Assembly (NCBI RefSeq): GCF_015356865.1
Contig: NZ_JAAFZA010000001.1
Coordinates: 62,003-126,002, forward strand
Origin: Catenulispora pinisilvae
GTDB lineage: Bacteria > Actinomycetota > Actinomycetes > Streptomycetales > Catenulisporaceae
Reading direction: 5' to 3'
Length of the DNA: 64,000 bases
In this document: in pieces, positions 51,276 to 60,002 of the stretch
Layout of the letters: every line of letters begins with the position of its first letter
Numbering within the stretch: the first letter of the stretch is position 1
The notes under the pieces: model-generated
Seen by the model: only the letters and a program-made list of their open reading frames with translations
Told to the model about the DNA's origin: nothing
Database searches by the model: none
Made by a program: the position numbers and the translations under genes

Positions 51276-52142
51276 GTGAGGTTCGTCGATGATCGCGGCA
51301 CGCTGCTGCATGTCGTGCGGGACGGTTCGGGCGGGCCGGTGGTGCTGTTCGTGCAGGGCCTGGCCGGCGCCTGGTTCGAGTGGGACCCGGTGGTGCCGAT
51401 GCTGGCCGGGGATCACCGGCTGGTGCGCTTCGACCGGCCGGGGCTCGGCTGGTCGCAGCCGGAGCTCGGAGCCGACGGCCGGCCGCTGCCGCAGACGTTG
51501 GCCGGCGAGGCCGAGCGGCTGGGGCGGGTCCTGGACGCCGTCGGCGTGCCACCGCGGGAGAAGGTGGTCCTGGTCGGGCACTCCTACGGGGCCTTCCACG
51601 CCGAGGCCTTCGCGCGGCTGCACCCCGAGCGGGTGGCCGGGATCGTCTTCGTCGACGCCAGCGCGGAGTCGGACATCACCCCGGCGGCGGGCGGGCCGGG
51701 GCGCGCGGTCGGGCAGGCGTTCGTGCGCGGCACCACGCTGCTGGGCCTGAACCAGGTGCTGGGCCCGGCGGTGCGGCGGTTGGTCTATCAGTCCGCGAGT
51801 ACCACGCACCGGGATCCGGACCGGGAGTTGGGGCGGGCCGTCTACCGGTCCAGCCGGGTCGCGGCGGCGGTGGTGAACGAGTTGTCGTCGTACCGGGCCT
51901 GCGCGGTGGAGTTACTTGAGCTGCGCTGCGAGCGGCCCTTTCCCGAGGTTCTGGTACAGGTGCTGGTCGGAGCGGCGGGCGAATCAGAGAACAGACATGT
52001 CCGGCGGTGGATCGAACGCCAGCGCGAGTTCGCGGGCTTGTTTCCCGGGGCTGAAGTCGTAGAGTTACCGGATGCCAAACACCTGATCGCGGCGGACCGA
52101 CCGGACGCCGTCGCCACCGGCGTGCGCTCCCTGGGTTTTTAG
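51276..52142 (+). CDS. alpha/beta hydrolase
   Basis: A 288-aa serine hydrolase. The oxyanion region is VVLFVQGLAGAWFEWDPVVPML, the nucleophile elbow VVLVGHSYGAFHAEAF near 103, a strand IVFVDASAES, and the catalytic His in LPDAKHLIAADRPD near 272. GTG 51276 is chosen because GAGGAGG lies 6 nt upstream; the frame is open further left. It is a generic fold and the substrate cannot be read. It follows the DUF2867-like gene in the same direction and may share its TetR control. Confidence 0.85.
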   Translation: MRFVDDRGTLLHVVRDGSGGPVVLFVQGLAGAWFEWDPVVPMLAGDHRLVRFDRPGLGWSQPELGADGRPLPQTLAGEAERLGRVLDAVGVPPREKVVLVGHSYGAFHAEAFARLHPERVAGIVFVDASAESDITPAAGGPGRAVGQAFVRGTTLLGLNQVLGPAVRRLVYQSASTTHRDPDRELGRAVYRSSRVAAAVVNELSSYRACAVELLELRCERPFPEVLVQVLVGAAGESENRHVRRWIERQREFAGLFPGAEVVELPDAKHLIAADRPDAVATGVRSLGF

Positions 52143-52231
52143 GTGGTCGCTCCCACCGGGGGGCCGGGTTGCGGCAGGATGGTGCCTTGAGGCGGTTGAA
52201 GAGCGCGAACGTATAGGGCGGGAAGTAAACA

Positions 52232-53074
52232 GTGGCGACTTACTACGTCATAGCGAGGATGGACGGGACAAGGTTCGTGGGGCCGGACCACCACAAGGTC
52301 GACCTCTACGACGCGCTCAACCGGGGCGTGACCACGTTCATCCCCTCGGCGTGGCAGGACCACGACACCCTGTCCGTGGACGACGACGAGGCCTCGCCGA
52401 AGACCGAGGTCCCGGTCGGCCTGCTGGTCTACCCGGACCCGGCGCAGGCCGGTCTGGGCATCGCCGACGACATGACCCTCTCGCTCGGCATCGACGGCGG
52501 CTTCCGCCTGTTCCAACTCCAGGCGGTCCCGGCCCCGGAGCACTACACACCCTCCAGCGCGATCGGCGCCCAGGCCATCGTCACCCGCGAGTTCCTGGTG
52601 GTGGCCGAGGTCCCGGGCTGGTGGGCCTACGGCCCGCACGGCCGGCACGTCAACGGCCTGGTCACCGCGGTCTCCAACCTGGAGCGCCCGCAGGTGGACC
52701 AGATAGGCGCCGCCCTGGAGCGGCCGGACGTGATCTTCGAGGTGGACCGCCGCGAAGTCCTGGACGCCGCCGACCTGGAACTCCTGCGCCACGAGCGGGT
52801 GGGCGCCGCCCGCGTGGCCCGCGGCTACGCCCGCGCCGCCACCTACCGCGCCTGGGACCGCGACGCGGGCCTGTCCCGCGCCGCCTCGCTGATCGGCGAC
52901 CTGGCGCACGCGACGGTGGTTGGCGACGTGCTCAGCGAGGAGCAGCTGACACTGCTGCTGAAGAAGCTGACGCCGCACATCTCCGAGGTGCTTCCGGCCG
53001 GGGAGATGGAGGCCTACGGGGCCGTCGCGGTGGGTGTCGGCGACGCCGGCGGCGAGGGCGAGCTCGAGGACTGA
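52232..53074 (+). CDS. hypothetical protein, 280 aa
   Basis: No family is recognised. The N-terminal part reads TYYVIARMDGTRFVGPDHHKVDLYDALNRGVTTFIPSAWQDHDTL. A middle region has Trp- and Tyr-containing strands (FLVVAEVPGWWAYGPHGRHVNGL). The C-terminal helical part is VLSEEQLTLLLKKLTPHISEVLPAGEMEAYGAVAVGVGDA. No signal or membrane segments are present. Start is GTG 52232 (GGCGGGAAG upstream is a weak ribosome-binding site). Codon usage is typical, so it is real. Confidence 0.65.
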   Translation: MATYYVIARMDGTRFVGPDHHKVDLYDALNRGVTTFIPSAWQDHDTLSVDDDEASPKTEVPVGLLVYPDPAQAGLGIADDMTLSLGIDGGFRLFQLQAVPAPEHYTPSSAIGAQAIVTREFLVVAEVPGWWAYGPHGRHVNGLVTAVSNLERPQVDQIGAALERPDVIFEVDRREVLDAADLELLRHERVGAARVARGYARAATYRAWDRDAGLSRAASLIGDLAHATVVGDVLSEEQLTLLLKKLTPHISEVLPAGEMEAYGAVAVGVGDAGGEGELED

Positions 53075-53134
53075 GGCGGCGGGGCAGTCGCGGAAGCGGC
53101 TGCGGTTGCGGTGAGGCCGCGGCGGGCGGTGAGC

Positions 53135-53218
53135 TTGCCTCGGCAGCTGTGCGGCTGAGGCGGGGCGCTTACGGTGAAGCCTCGGCGGCCGACCAGTTTG
53201 CCTCGGCAGCTGTGCGGC
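53135..53218. repeat. direct repeat, 21 bp, 63-bp period
   Basis: TTGCCTCGGCAGCTGTGCGGC occurs at 53135-53155 and again at 53198-53218. Flanking bases are also partly repeated (GTGAGGCCGCGG / GTGAAGCCTCGG), suggesting a degenerated 63-bp duplication. It lies in the 264-bp gap between the hypothetical gene and the convergent DUF4328 gene, where no other gene is seen. Confidence 0.75.
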
Positions 53219-53338
53219 CAGGTGCGTTGAGGCTGCGGCGCATGCCGGTCAGTTCGGCAGCGCTTTTGCGGCGGCCGGCAGGCGAGACTCGACCACGAGC
53301 ATGGGCTGCCAGGAGGTCGGCCTAGGCTCGATGGCGAG

Positions 53339-54415
53339 TCAGTTCGGCGGCGTAAGCCAGTCCCCGGGCTCCTCCGGCTTCGGCACATCGCCGCTCCATG
53401 CCTCGCCGCTCTGGGTCTCGGCACTATGCGTGTCGGCGATCTGCGTGTCGGCCACCGGAATCCGGTCCTGCACCGGCGGAATCCGGTCCTGCACCACCGG
53501 TGCAGTCTCCGTCGGCCAGGCTGGTGGCTGCGGTGGCATCGGCATCGGCATTCGCGGCGCGGGATAGCCGGGCATCTGCATCTGCGGCATCGGGTAGCCC
53601 GGCATCGGCGCCCCGTACCCGTATCCGTACCCCATCCCGTAAGGCCCCGGCAGCACCGCCGGCCCCGGACCGCCGTACCAGTCGCCCTCGCGGTTGCGGG
53701 CGTTCTGGGTCTTGGTGATGGTGCGCACGTAGCCGATCGCCAGCAGGGCCGCCGCGATCGTCGCGATCAGGGCCGCGACGCCGGTCGCCGCCACGGTTTG
53801 CAGGTCGTGGGCGAAGTCGGTGAAGTCGGCGGCTTTTTTGGCGTTGCCGTTCTCGCCGCTACAGACCAGGGCCAGGATCTCCGCGATCACGTAGGGGCCC
53901 CACCACCAGCCGGTGATCTGGCCGCCGCCGGCCGGCTTGTCCTTGCGGCCGGCCATGGTGCCGCGGTGGATGTCGCGGGCCACGAGCAGCGGCAGGACCC
54001 AGTTGGCCAGCGGGAGGAACCAGCTGCCGATCGCCCAGCCGACGCTCAGGGTGCCGCGGTTCGGGGAGTAGAGCTCGGCGTTGTTGCGGGCCGCCCAGAA
54101 CCAGCAGATGAAGACCGCGATGGTGGCGACCAGGAAGATGTAGAGCCAGCCCACGGCGCCCAGCGCCAGCCGGTCTGAGTCGTGCAGGTCGTCCGGGCCG
54201 AGGGAGCCGGGGTCGGTGAGCAGTGTGCCGAGTACCTGGTGCCGCCAGACCAGCACGCCCGCGGCCAGGGCCGCCACCGCGGCGTCCAGGGCCAGCAGGA
54301 CGATCAGCGCCACGCCGAGGCCGGCCACCGAGGTCCGGGCCCGCGGTGGTCTCGGAGCCGCGAAGGGCGCGGGGTATCCGTAGTCGGATATGGGACTGCC
54401 GGTCACGCCGGGCAT
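53339..54415 (-). CDS. DUF4328 membrane protein
   Basis: A 358-aa protein with four to five transmembrane helices (VAGLGVALIVLLALDAAVAALAAGVLVW; LYIFLVATIAVFICWFWAARNNAELY; VGWAIGSWFLPLANWVLPLLVARDI; AAALLAIGYVRTI). It has the DUF4328 signatures WFWAARNNAE and GWAIGSWFLPLANWVLP. The C-terminal tail of about 110 residues is Pro/Gly/Met/Tyr-rich (GPYGMGYGYGYGAPMPGYPMPQMQMPGYP). ATG 54415 is used; GTG 54406 is an alternative, 7 nt after TGTGAT with TTGACG 17 nt further up. The function is unknown. Confidence 0.8.
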   Translation of the reverse strand: MPGVTGSPISDYGYPAPFAAPRPPRARTSVAGLGVALIVLLALDAAVAALAAGVLVWRHQVLGTLLTDPGSLGPDDLHDSDRLALGAVGWLYIFLVATIAVFICWFWAARNNAELYSPNRGTLSVGWAIGSWFLPLANWVLPLLVARDIHRGTMAGRKDKPAGGGQITGWWWGPYVIAEILALVCSGENGNAKKAADFTDFAHDLQTVAATGVAALIATIAAALLAIGYVRTITKTQNARNREGDWYGGPGPAVLPGPYGMGYGYGYGAPMPGYPMPQMQMPGYPAPRMPMPMPPQPPAWPTETAPVVQDRIPPVQDRIPVADTQIADTHSAETQSGEAWSGDVPKPEEPGDWLTPPN

Positions 54416-54573
54416 CACATCAGGGCCGGGCCACCGCGTCAAGAACGTGGCCGACCTCACCGCCCGGCGTACTACTGGCCGGTAGCCGACTGCGCCAAGA
54501 TGACGGGAGCGGGCAGGACACAGGCAGCGCCGACCGGCGACCGGCGGCGACCAGGCGAGGAAGGACCCGACCC

Positions 54574-55077
54574 ATGCAGTTCGGCCGGTATTTCGAGGAG
54601 TTCGAGGTCGGCGCGGTGTACAAGCACTGGCCGGGCAAGACGGTCACCGAGTACGACGACCACCTGTTCTGCCTTATCACCATGAACCACCACCCCCTGC
54701 ACCTGGACGCGAACTACGCGCAGGAGTCCACCGACTTCAAGCGCAACGTGGTGGTCGGCAACTACATCTACTCGCTGCTCCTGGGCATGTCGGTGGCCGA
54801 CGTCTCCGGCAAGGCGATCGCGAACCTGGAAGTGGAGTCGCTGCGGCACATCGCCCCGACCTTCCACGGCGACACCATCTACGGCGAGACCGTGGTCCTG
54901 GACAAGACCGAGTCCAAGTCGAAGAACGACCGCGGCGTCGTCTACGTCGAGACCAAGGGCTACAAACAGGACGGCACCGTGGTCTGCGTCTTCCGCCGCA
55001 AGGTGATGGTCCCGAAGCGCTCCTACGGCGAGGCCAGGGGCGGCGAGCAGCCCGGCCGCCCGACCCCCTTGGCGTAA
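54574..55077 (+). CDS. MaoC-type hotdog hydratase (mesaconyl-CoA pathway)
   Basis: A 167-aa hotdog-fold protein: FEVGAVYKHWPGKTVTEYDDHLFCLITMNHHPLHLDANYAQ contains the catalytic Asp/His of the R-hydratase site, followed by VVVGNYIYSLLLGMSVADVSGKAIANLEVESLRHIAPTFHGDTIYGET. This closely resembles streptomycete MaoC-like proteins encoded beside CitE-like lyase, acyl-CoA dehydrogenase and ethylmalonyl-CoA mutase genes, where it hydrates mesaconyl-CoA. Here the partners are at 47831-49991, about 4.6 kb away. GAGGAAGGA precedes the ATG. The specific reaction is inferred. Confidence 0.82.
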   Translation: MQFGRYFEEFEVGAVYKHWPGKTVTEYDDHLFCLITMNHHPLHLDANYAQESTDFKRNVVVGNYIYSLLLGMSVADVSGKAIANLEVESLRHIAPTFHGDTIYGETVVLDKTESKSKNDRGVVYVETKGYKQDGTVVCVFRRKVMVPKRSYGEARGGEQPGRPTPLA

Positions 55078-55229
55078 CCGAATCCGTTGGCGGGACCGGA
55101 GCGCGGCAGGGCGCGGGAGTCCGGCGGGGGCGCGGGCGTGGAACCGCGCCCCATCCACGGTTCCGACCTCCCGCCATCCGGGTGACGGGGCTTGACGGAC
55201 CGCCCGCCACGAGAGGACCGTCAGTCTCT

Positions 55230-55862
55230 ATGAAGGCCGAGCCCAGCTGCCCACGTTGTGGGAAGCGGGTGCGCGCCCCTGGCTTGCTCGCCACAACCTG
55301 GCAGTGCGACCTGCACGGCGCGGTCCACCCGCTGCAACCGGTCCAGCCTCCGACCGTCAAGGAACTGGCCGAGACGGCCGTCAACAGCCAGGTCCCGGTC
55401 TGGATGCCCTGGCCCCTGCCGGCCGGCTGGGAGTTCACCGGCGTCGCCTACGCGGGTGACGAAGCCGGAGCCCGCGCGACCGCGGTGGCGTGTGCCGGCC
55501 CCAACCCCTTCGGCGGGGTCGGCGAACTCCTCCTGATCGCCGAGGAGATGGGCATCGGCCTGGGCGCCCGCTTCGCCGGGCTGGAGGGCCCGGACCCCGG
55601 CGAGATCTTCGAGCAGACCGCCGCCCACGCCAAGCTCTACGCCGCGGGCCGCTCGACCTCCATGTGGAACGTCCCGGACACCGGCGACCGCGCGGTCTTC
55701 CTCGGCGAAGCCGGCGGCCTGTGGCTCTGGGCCGTGCTCTGGCCGCACGACGCGGCCCACCTGATGTACGACGACCTGGTGCTCACGGACCTGCGGGACG
55801 CCGGCAGCGAGATCGACCGGATCCCGGTCGGCGGGCTGTCGGCCCGCCTGATGGAGATGTAG
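55230..55862 (+). CDS. DUF6758 family protein
   Basis: A 210-aa protein with an N-terminal zinc-ribbon-like CPRCGKRV...WQCDLHG (Cys at about 7, 10 and 25) followed by a globular domain: PVWMPWPLPAGWEFTGVAYAGDE, ACAGPNPFGGVGELLLIAEEMGIGLGARFAGLEGPDPG, LWLWAVLWPHDAAHLMYDDLVLTDLRDAG. This arrangement fits actinobacterial DUF6758, which has no known function. ATG 55230 is preceded by GAGAGGA. Codons are typical of the genome. It lies upstream of dxr. Confidence 0.78.
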   Translation: MKAEPSCPRCGKRVRAPGLLATTWQCDLHGAVHPLQPVQPPTVKELAETAVNSQVPVWMPWPLPAGWEFTGVAYAGDEAGARATAVACAGPNPFGGVGELLLIAEEMGIGLGARFAGLEGPDPGEIFEQTAAHAKLYAAGRSTSMWNVPDTGDRAVFLGEAGGLWLWAVLWPHDAAHLMYDDLVLTDLRDAGSEIDRIPVGGLSARLMEM

Positions 55863-55964
55863 CCGCCCCGTTCAACCGCGATCGTGGCGGAAATGAGCAC
55901 ATCCCGTGAATCTCCTGCGACGGTCCGGCCGCAGTGCCCTGACCACGCCTCGGGGTGCGCCACA

Positions 55965-57182
55965 ATGAGCGGCGTGACCCACTTCCCGCGTGACATCATC
56001 CTGCTCGGCTCGACCGGTTCCATCGGTACCCAGACCCTGGACCTGGTCGCCCGCAACCCCGACCGGTTCCGGGTCGTCGGCCTGGCGGCCGGCGGCGGGA
56101 ACCCGGAACTGCTGGCCGAGCAGGCGCTGGCCACCGGTGCGCGGACGGTGGCGGTGGCCAAGGGCAGTGCCGCGCAGGACCTGAACCTCGCCTTCTACGC
56201 CGCGGCCCAGAAGCGCGGCTACTCCGCGGGGGAGTTCCAGATCCCTGAGATCCTGGCCGGCCCGCAGGCCGCGACCGAGTTGGCCGCGCGCGAGTGCGAC
56301 ATCGTCCTGAACGCCATCGACGGCGCCGCCGGGCTGAAGGCCACCCTGGTCGCCCTGGAGTCCGGCCGGATCCTGGCGCTGGCCAACAAGGAGTCACTGA
56401 TCATCGGCGGCGAGTTGGTCACCCGGCTGGCCAAGCCCGGGCAGATCACGGCGGTCGACTCCGAGCACTCGGCGCTGGCCCAGGCGTTGCGCGGGGGCCG
56501 GGCCGAAGAGGTCGAGAAGCTGATCGTCACCGCCTCCGGCGGCCCGTTCCGGGGCCGGACCCGGGCCGAGATGGCCGACGTGACGCCCGAGCAGGCCATG
56601 AAGCACCCGACCTGGAACATGGGCCCGCTGATCACCTGCAATTCCGCGACGCTGGTGAACAAGGGCCTGGAGGTGATCGAGGCGCACCTGTTGTTCGATG
56701 TGCCCTTCGACCGCATCGAGGTGGTGGTGCACCCGCAGTCCATCGTGCACTCGATGGTGCAGTTCGTGGACGGCTCGACGCTGGCCCAGGCCAGCCCGCC
56801 GGACATGCGGCTGCCGATCGGGCTGGCCCTGGGCTGGCCGGACCGGGTCCCCGGCGCCGCCCCGGCCATAGACTGGAGTGAGTCCTCGACCTGGGAGTTC
56901 TTCCCTCTGGACAACGAGGCCTTCCCCTCGGTCCGGCTGGCCAAGCAGGTCGGCGCAACCGGAGGGACCGCTCCGGCCGTCTTCAACGGTGCCAACGAGG
57001 AGTGTGTGGCGGCATTCCTGGCCGGCCGCCTCCGCTTCCCGGCGATCGTCGATACCATCGAACGGGTGGTCGCCGAACACGCCGGTTCAGGGCGCTCTCA
57101 GGGTGGGGACCTTACCCTGGAGGCCGTTCTGGAGGCGGATTCCTGGGCGCGTGCGCGGGCACGCGAACTGACGGCCGGCTGA
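55965..57182 (+). CDS. dxr: 1-deoxy-D-xylulose 5-phosphate reductoisomerase
   Basis: A 405-aa enzyme of the non-mevalonate (MEP) pathway that converts DXP to MEP with NADPH. The NADPH loop [17 protein letters not shown] is near 12-27. Catalytic/metal residues sit in [13 protein letters not shown] near 138, [12 protein letters not shown] near 163 and TASGGPFRG near 188. [28 protein letters not shown] and YVHPQS-like [18 protein letters not shown] follow. ATG 55965 or GTG 55974 could be the start. It is first of dxr-rip1-ispG-GNAT, the order known from mycobacteria. Confidence 0.96.
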   Translation: MSGVTHFPRDIILLGSTGSIGTQTLDLVARNPDRFRVVGLAAGGGNPELLAEQALATGARTVAVAKGSAAQDLNLAFYAAAQKRGYSAGEFQIPEILAGPQAATELAARECDIVLNAIDGAAGLKATLVALESGRILALANKESLIIGGELVTRLAKPGQITAVDSEHSALAQALRGGRAEEVEKLIVTASGGPFRGRTRAEMADVTPEQAMKHPTWNMGPLITCNSATLVNKGLEVIEAHLLFDVPFDRIEVVVHPQSIVHSMVQFVDGSTLAQASPPDMRLPIGLALGWPDRVPGAAPAIDWSESSTWEFFPLDNEAFPSVRLAKQVGATGGTAPAVFNGANEECVAAFLAGRLRFPAIVDTIERVVAEHAGSGRSQGGDLTLEAVLEADSWARARARELTAG

Positions 57183-57233
57183 GAAGACGACAGACGTCGA
57201 CAGGCATCCGTGCCGACTACGTTAGGTGGATAA

Positions 57234-58466
57234 GTGGGCCCGCTAGGCATCATCCTGTTCGCCCTCGCGCTCATCGCATCGATCATGCTGCACGAGGCCG
57301 GGCACATGGTGTGCGCCCGCAAGGCCGGCGGCAAGGTCACGGAGTTCTTCGTCGGTTTCGGGCCGCGGCTGTGGTCGTTCCGCCGGGGCGAGACCGAGTA
57401 CGGCGTCAAGGCCATCCCGGCCGGCGGCTACGTGAAGATCGTCGGGATGACGGACCTGGAGCCGATCGACCCGGAGGACGAGCCGCGGGCCTTTTACCGC
57501 AAGCCGCTGGGCTGGCGGCTGCTGACGCTCTCGGCCGGCTCGCTGGTGCACTTCATCATCGCGCTCGTGCTGCTGCTGATGGTCCCGCTGACCTGGGGCG
57601 TGGCCACCCGGGACCTGTCCGGCACGGTCGGCACGGTCACCCAGTGCCTGAAGACCACCGCCGGCGCCTGCGGGACCGGGGACGCCCAGAGCCCCGCGCT
57701 GGCCGCGGGCCTGGCCAACGGGGACAAGATCATCGCGGTCGGCGGCGTGCCGACACACAGCTGGCAGGACGTCACCGACCAGCTGCACAAGGGCCAGCCC
57801 TCGCTCGGCGCCGACAACAAGCCGACCTCCGCCCCGGTCCCGGTCGCCGTGACCTACCTGCACGACGGCCAGCAGAAGACGACGACGATCACCCCGGCGG
57901 TCGGCAACGTCTCGGCCGACCCGAACCAGGTCCAGCTCGGCCTGATGATCGGCATCCAGGCCCCGCCGGAGATCACCAAGCACCCCGGCCCGGTCAGCGC
58001 GCTCGGCCAGGGCTTCAGCGACTTCGGCAGCTACGCCAAGGGCTCGGTCACCGGCCTGGTCGACATCCCGGCCTCGATCCCCAAGCTGTTCCAGGCCGCG
58101 ACCAACACCAGCCAGCCGCGCTCGGCCAACGCCCCGGTCGGCGTGGTCGGCATGGCGAGCCTGACCGGCAGCGTGATCAAGGACGGCGGCTACGCCAGCT
58201 TCCTGCAGTACATCGCGAGCATCAACTTGTTCATCGGCATCTTCAACCTGCTGCCGCTGCTGCCGCTGGACGGCGGGCACATCGCGATCGCGCTGTACGA
58301 GTCCGGGCGCCGCAAGGTCGCCAAGCTGGTCGGCCGCCCGGACCCGGGCCGCGTGGACCTGAACAAGCTGATGCCGGCCGCGTTCACCTTCCTGGTCCTG
58401 TTCGTCGGCCTTTCGCTGCTGCTGATGGCCGCCGACATCACCAACCCGCTGAAGTTCCCGAGCTGA
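57234..58466 (+). CDS. rip1: site-2 intramembrane metalloprotease (Rip1/RseP)
   Basis: A 410-aa M50 zinc protease. HEAGH at residues 20-24 lies in the first membrane helix, GFGPRLWSF and PAGGYVKIVGM follow, then a second helix (LVHFIIALVLLLMVPLTWGV). A PDZ domain (about 150-230, LAAGLANGDKIIAVGGVPTHSWQDV) precedes the third zinc ligand in LLPLLPLDGGHIAIAL near 345, and a last helix. In mycobacteria the homologue cleaves anti-sigma factors within the membrane. The GTG start has TTAGGT six nt upstream, an imperfect leaderless box. Located 51 bp after dxr. Confidence 0.93.
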   Translation: MGPLGIILFALALIASIMLHEAGHMVCARKAGGKVTEFFVGFGPRLWSFRRGETEYGVKAIPAGGYVKIVGMTDLEPIDPEDEPRAFYRKPLGWRLLTLSAGSLVHFIIALVLLLMVPLTWGVATRDLSGTVGTVTQCLKTTAGACGTGDAQSPALAAGLANGDKIIAVGGVPTHSWQDVTDQLHKGQPSLGADNKPTSAPVPVAVTYLHDGQQKTTTITPAVGNVSADPNQVQLGLMIGIQAPPEITKHPGPVSALGQGFSDFGSYAKGSVTGLVDIPASIPKLFQAATNTSQPRSANAPVGVVGMASLTGSVIKDGGYASFLQYIASINLFIGIFNLLPLLPLDGGHIAIALYESGRRKVAKLVGRPDPGRVDLNKLMPAAFTFLVLFVGLSLLLMAADITNPLKFPS

Positions 58467-58638
58467 TCGGACATCGGCCTGATCGGGCATTGACTTCGGA
58501 CCGTCCGCGCGGTAGCTGTGACCTGCGCCACTATGGCGCCAGTGAAGGCCAAGTGAAAATCTCGCGGTGTGCGCGGACACCCCACGGCAGTGCCGTAGCG
58601 TTGACGGCAGTAGCAACCATTCACGGAACGGTGAGATC

Positions 58639-59808
58639 TTGACCGCCATCGCGCTGGGCATGCCCGCACTCCCGACCAAGCCGCTTGCCATCCGCCGCAA
58701 GTCCCGCCAGATCATGGTGGGTTCCGTCCCGGTCGGCGGTGACGCCCCGGTGTCCGTGCAGTCGATGACCACGACGTTGACCGCGGACGTGAACGCCACG
58801 TTGCAGCAGATCGCGCAGTTGACCGCGGCCGGCTGTCAGATCGTCCGGGTGGCGGTGCCCTCGCAGGACGACGCCGACGCGCTGCCGGCGATCGCGAGGA
58901 AGTCGCAGATCCCGGTCATCGCCGACATCCACTTCCAGCCCAAGTACGTCTTCGCCGCCATCGACGCCGGCTGTGCGGCGGTGCGGGTCAACCCCGGCAA
59001 CATCAAGGCCTTCGACGACAAGGTCGGCGAGATCGCCCGCGCGGCCAAGGACGCCGGGGTCCCGATCCGGATCGGGGTCAACGCCGGTTCGCTGGACAAG
59101 CGGCTGTACGAGAAGTACGGCAAGGCCACCGCCGAGGCGCTGGTCGAGTCGGCGCTGTGGGAGTGCTCGCTGTTCGAGGAGCACGACTTCCGCGACATCA
59201 AGATCTCGGTCAAGCACAACGACCCGGTCGTGATGATCAACGCCTACCGGCTGCTGGCCGAGCAGTGCGACTATCCGCTGCACCTCGGCGTCACCGAGGC
59301 CGGTCCGGCGTTCCAGGGCACTATCAAGTCCTCTGTCGCGTTCGGCGCGCTGCTGGCCGAGGGCATCGGGGACACCATCCGGGTCTCGCTGTCCGCGCCG
59401 CCGGTCGAGGAGGTCAAGGTCGGGCAGCAGATCCTGGAGTCGCTGGGGCTGCGCCAGCGCGGCCTGGAGATCGTCTCCTGCCCCTCCTGCGGTCGGGCCC
59501 AGGTCGACGTCTACAAGCTCGCCGACCAGGTCAGCGCCGCTCTGGACGGTCTGAAGGTGCCGCTGCGGGTGGCGGTCATGGGCTGTGTGGTGAACGGTCC
59601 GGGCGAGGCCCGCGAGGCCGACCTCGGCGTGGCCTCCGGCAACGGCAAGGGCCAGATCTTCGTGCGCGGCGAGGTCATCAAGACCGTGCCCGAGGCGCAG
59701 ATCGTGGAGACGCTGATCGAGGAGGCCTTCAAGATGGCCTCGGACATGGGCATCGAGATCGACACCGAGACCGGTGAGGTCGTGGAGTCTGTGAACGCCG
59801 CGCTTTAA
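58639..59808 (+). CDS. ispG: 4-hydroxy-3-methylbut-2-enyl diphosphate synthase
   Basis: A 389-aa Fe-S enzyme of the MEP pathway reducing MEcPP to HMBPP. The TIM-barrel half has [50 protein letters not shown] and [12 protein letters not shown]. The cluster-binding half has [11 protein letters not shown] (two Cys), [18 protein letters not shown] (third Cys and Glu). Start is taken as TTG 58639 (MTAIALGMP...), matching actinobacterial GcpE N-termini, with GGTGAG upstream; ATG 58660 is the alternative. It forms the isoprenoid pair with dxr. Confidence 0.94.
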   Translation: MTAIALGMPALPTKPLAIRRKSRQIMVGSVPVGGDAPVSVQSMTTTLTADVNATLQQIAQLTAAGCQIVRVAVPSQDDADALPAIARKSQIPVIADIHFQPKYVFAAIDAGCAAVRVNPGNIKAFDDKVGEIARAAKDAGVPIRIGVNAGSLDKRLYEKYGKATAEALVESALWECSLFEEHDFRDIKISVKHNDPVVMINAYRLLAEQCDYPLHLGVTEAGPAFQGTIKSSVAFGALLAEGIGDTIRVSLSAPPVEEVKVGQQILESLGLRQRGLEIVSCPSCGRAQVDVYKLADQVSAALDGLKVPLRVAVMGCVVNGPGEAREADLGVASGNGKGQIFVRGEVIKTVPEAQIVETLIEEAFKMASDMGIEIDTETGEVVESVNAAL

Positions 59809-59897
59809 CGCTCCGCTTCCAGTACCGTCCTGTACGGGGCTACAGAGGGCTTCTCTAGAGTGTTTCCAGCCTCTAGTAGAGGGCTTCGGGTCACGAC

Positions 59898-59931
59898 GCG
59901 CACCGAATAGCCGTATGGTCGGTCGGTGCGC
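59898..59931 (+). terminator. hairpin after ispG
   Basis: GCGCACCGA and TCGGTGCGC pair perfectly (9 bp) around a 16-nt loop, followed by GGCCGTTTCC. The preceding 80 bp also hold two AGAGGGCTTC direct repeats and a CTCTAGAG palindrome. It is probably the end of the dxr-rip1-ispG unit. Confidence 0.5.
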
Positions 59932-59975
59932 GGCCGTTTCCGCTACAGAGCAGGGCAGGCTGCGGTTAACCGCCG

Positions 59976-60002
59976 TACAGTGAACTGGTGAGCGTGCGAT
60001 GA
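59976..60002 (+). promoter_or_regulatory. leaderless promoter with four-codon upstream ORF
   Basis: TACAGT (59976-59981) is followed by six nt and GTG 59988. That GTG is not in frame with the GNAT gene; it opens MSVR and stops at TGA 60000-60002, which overlaps the GNAT start codon ATG 59999 (ATGA). The GNAT start has no Shine-Dalgarno. Ribosomes may load on the leaderless mini-frame and reinitiate. Confidence 0.5.
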
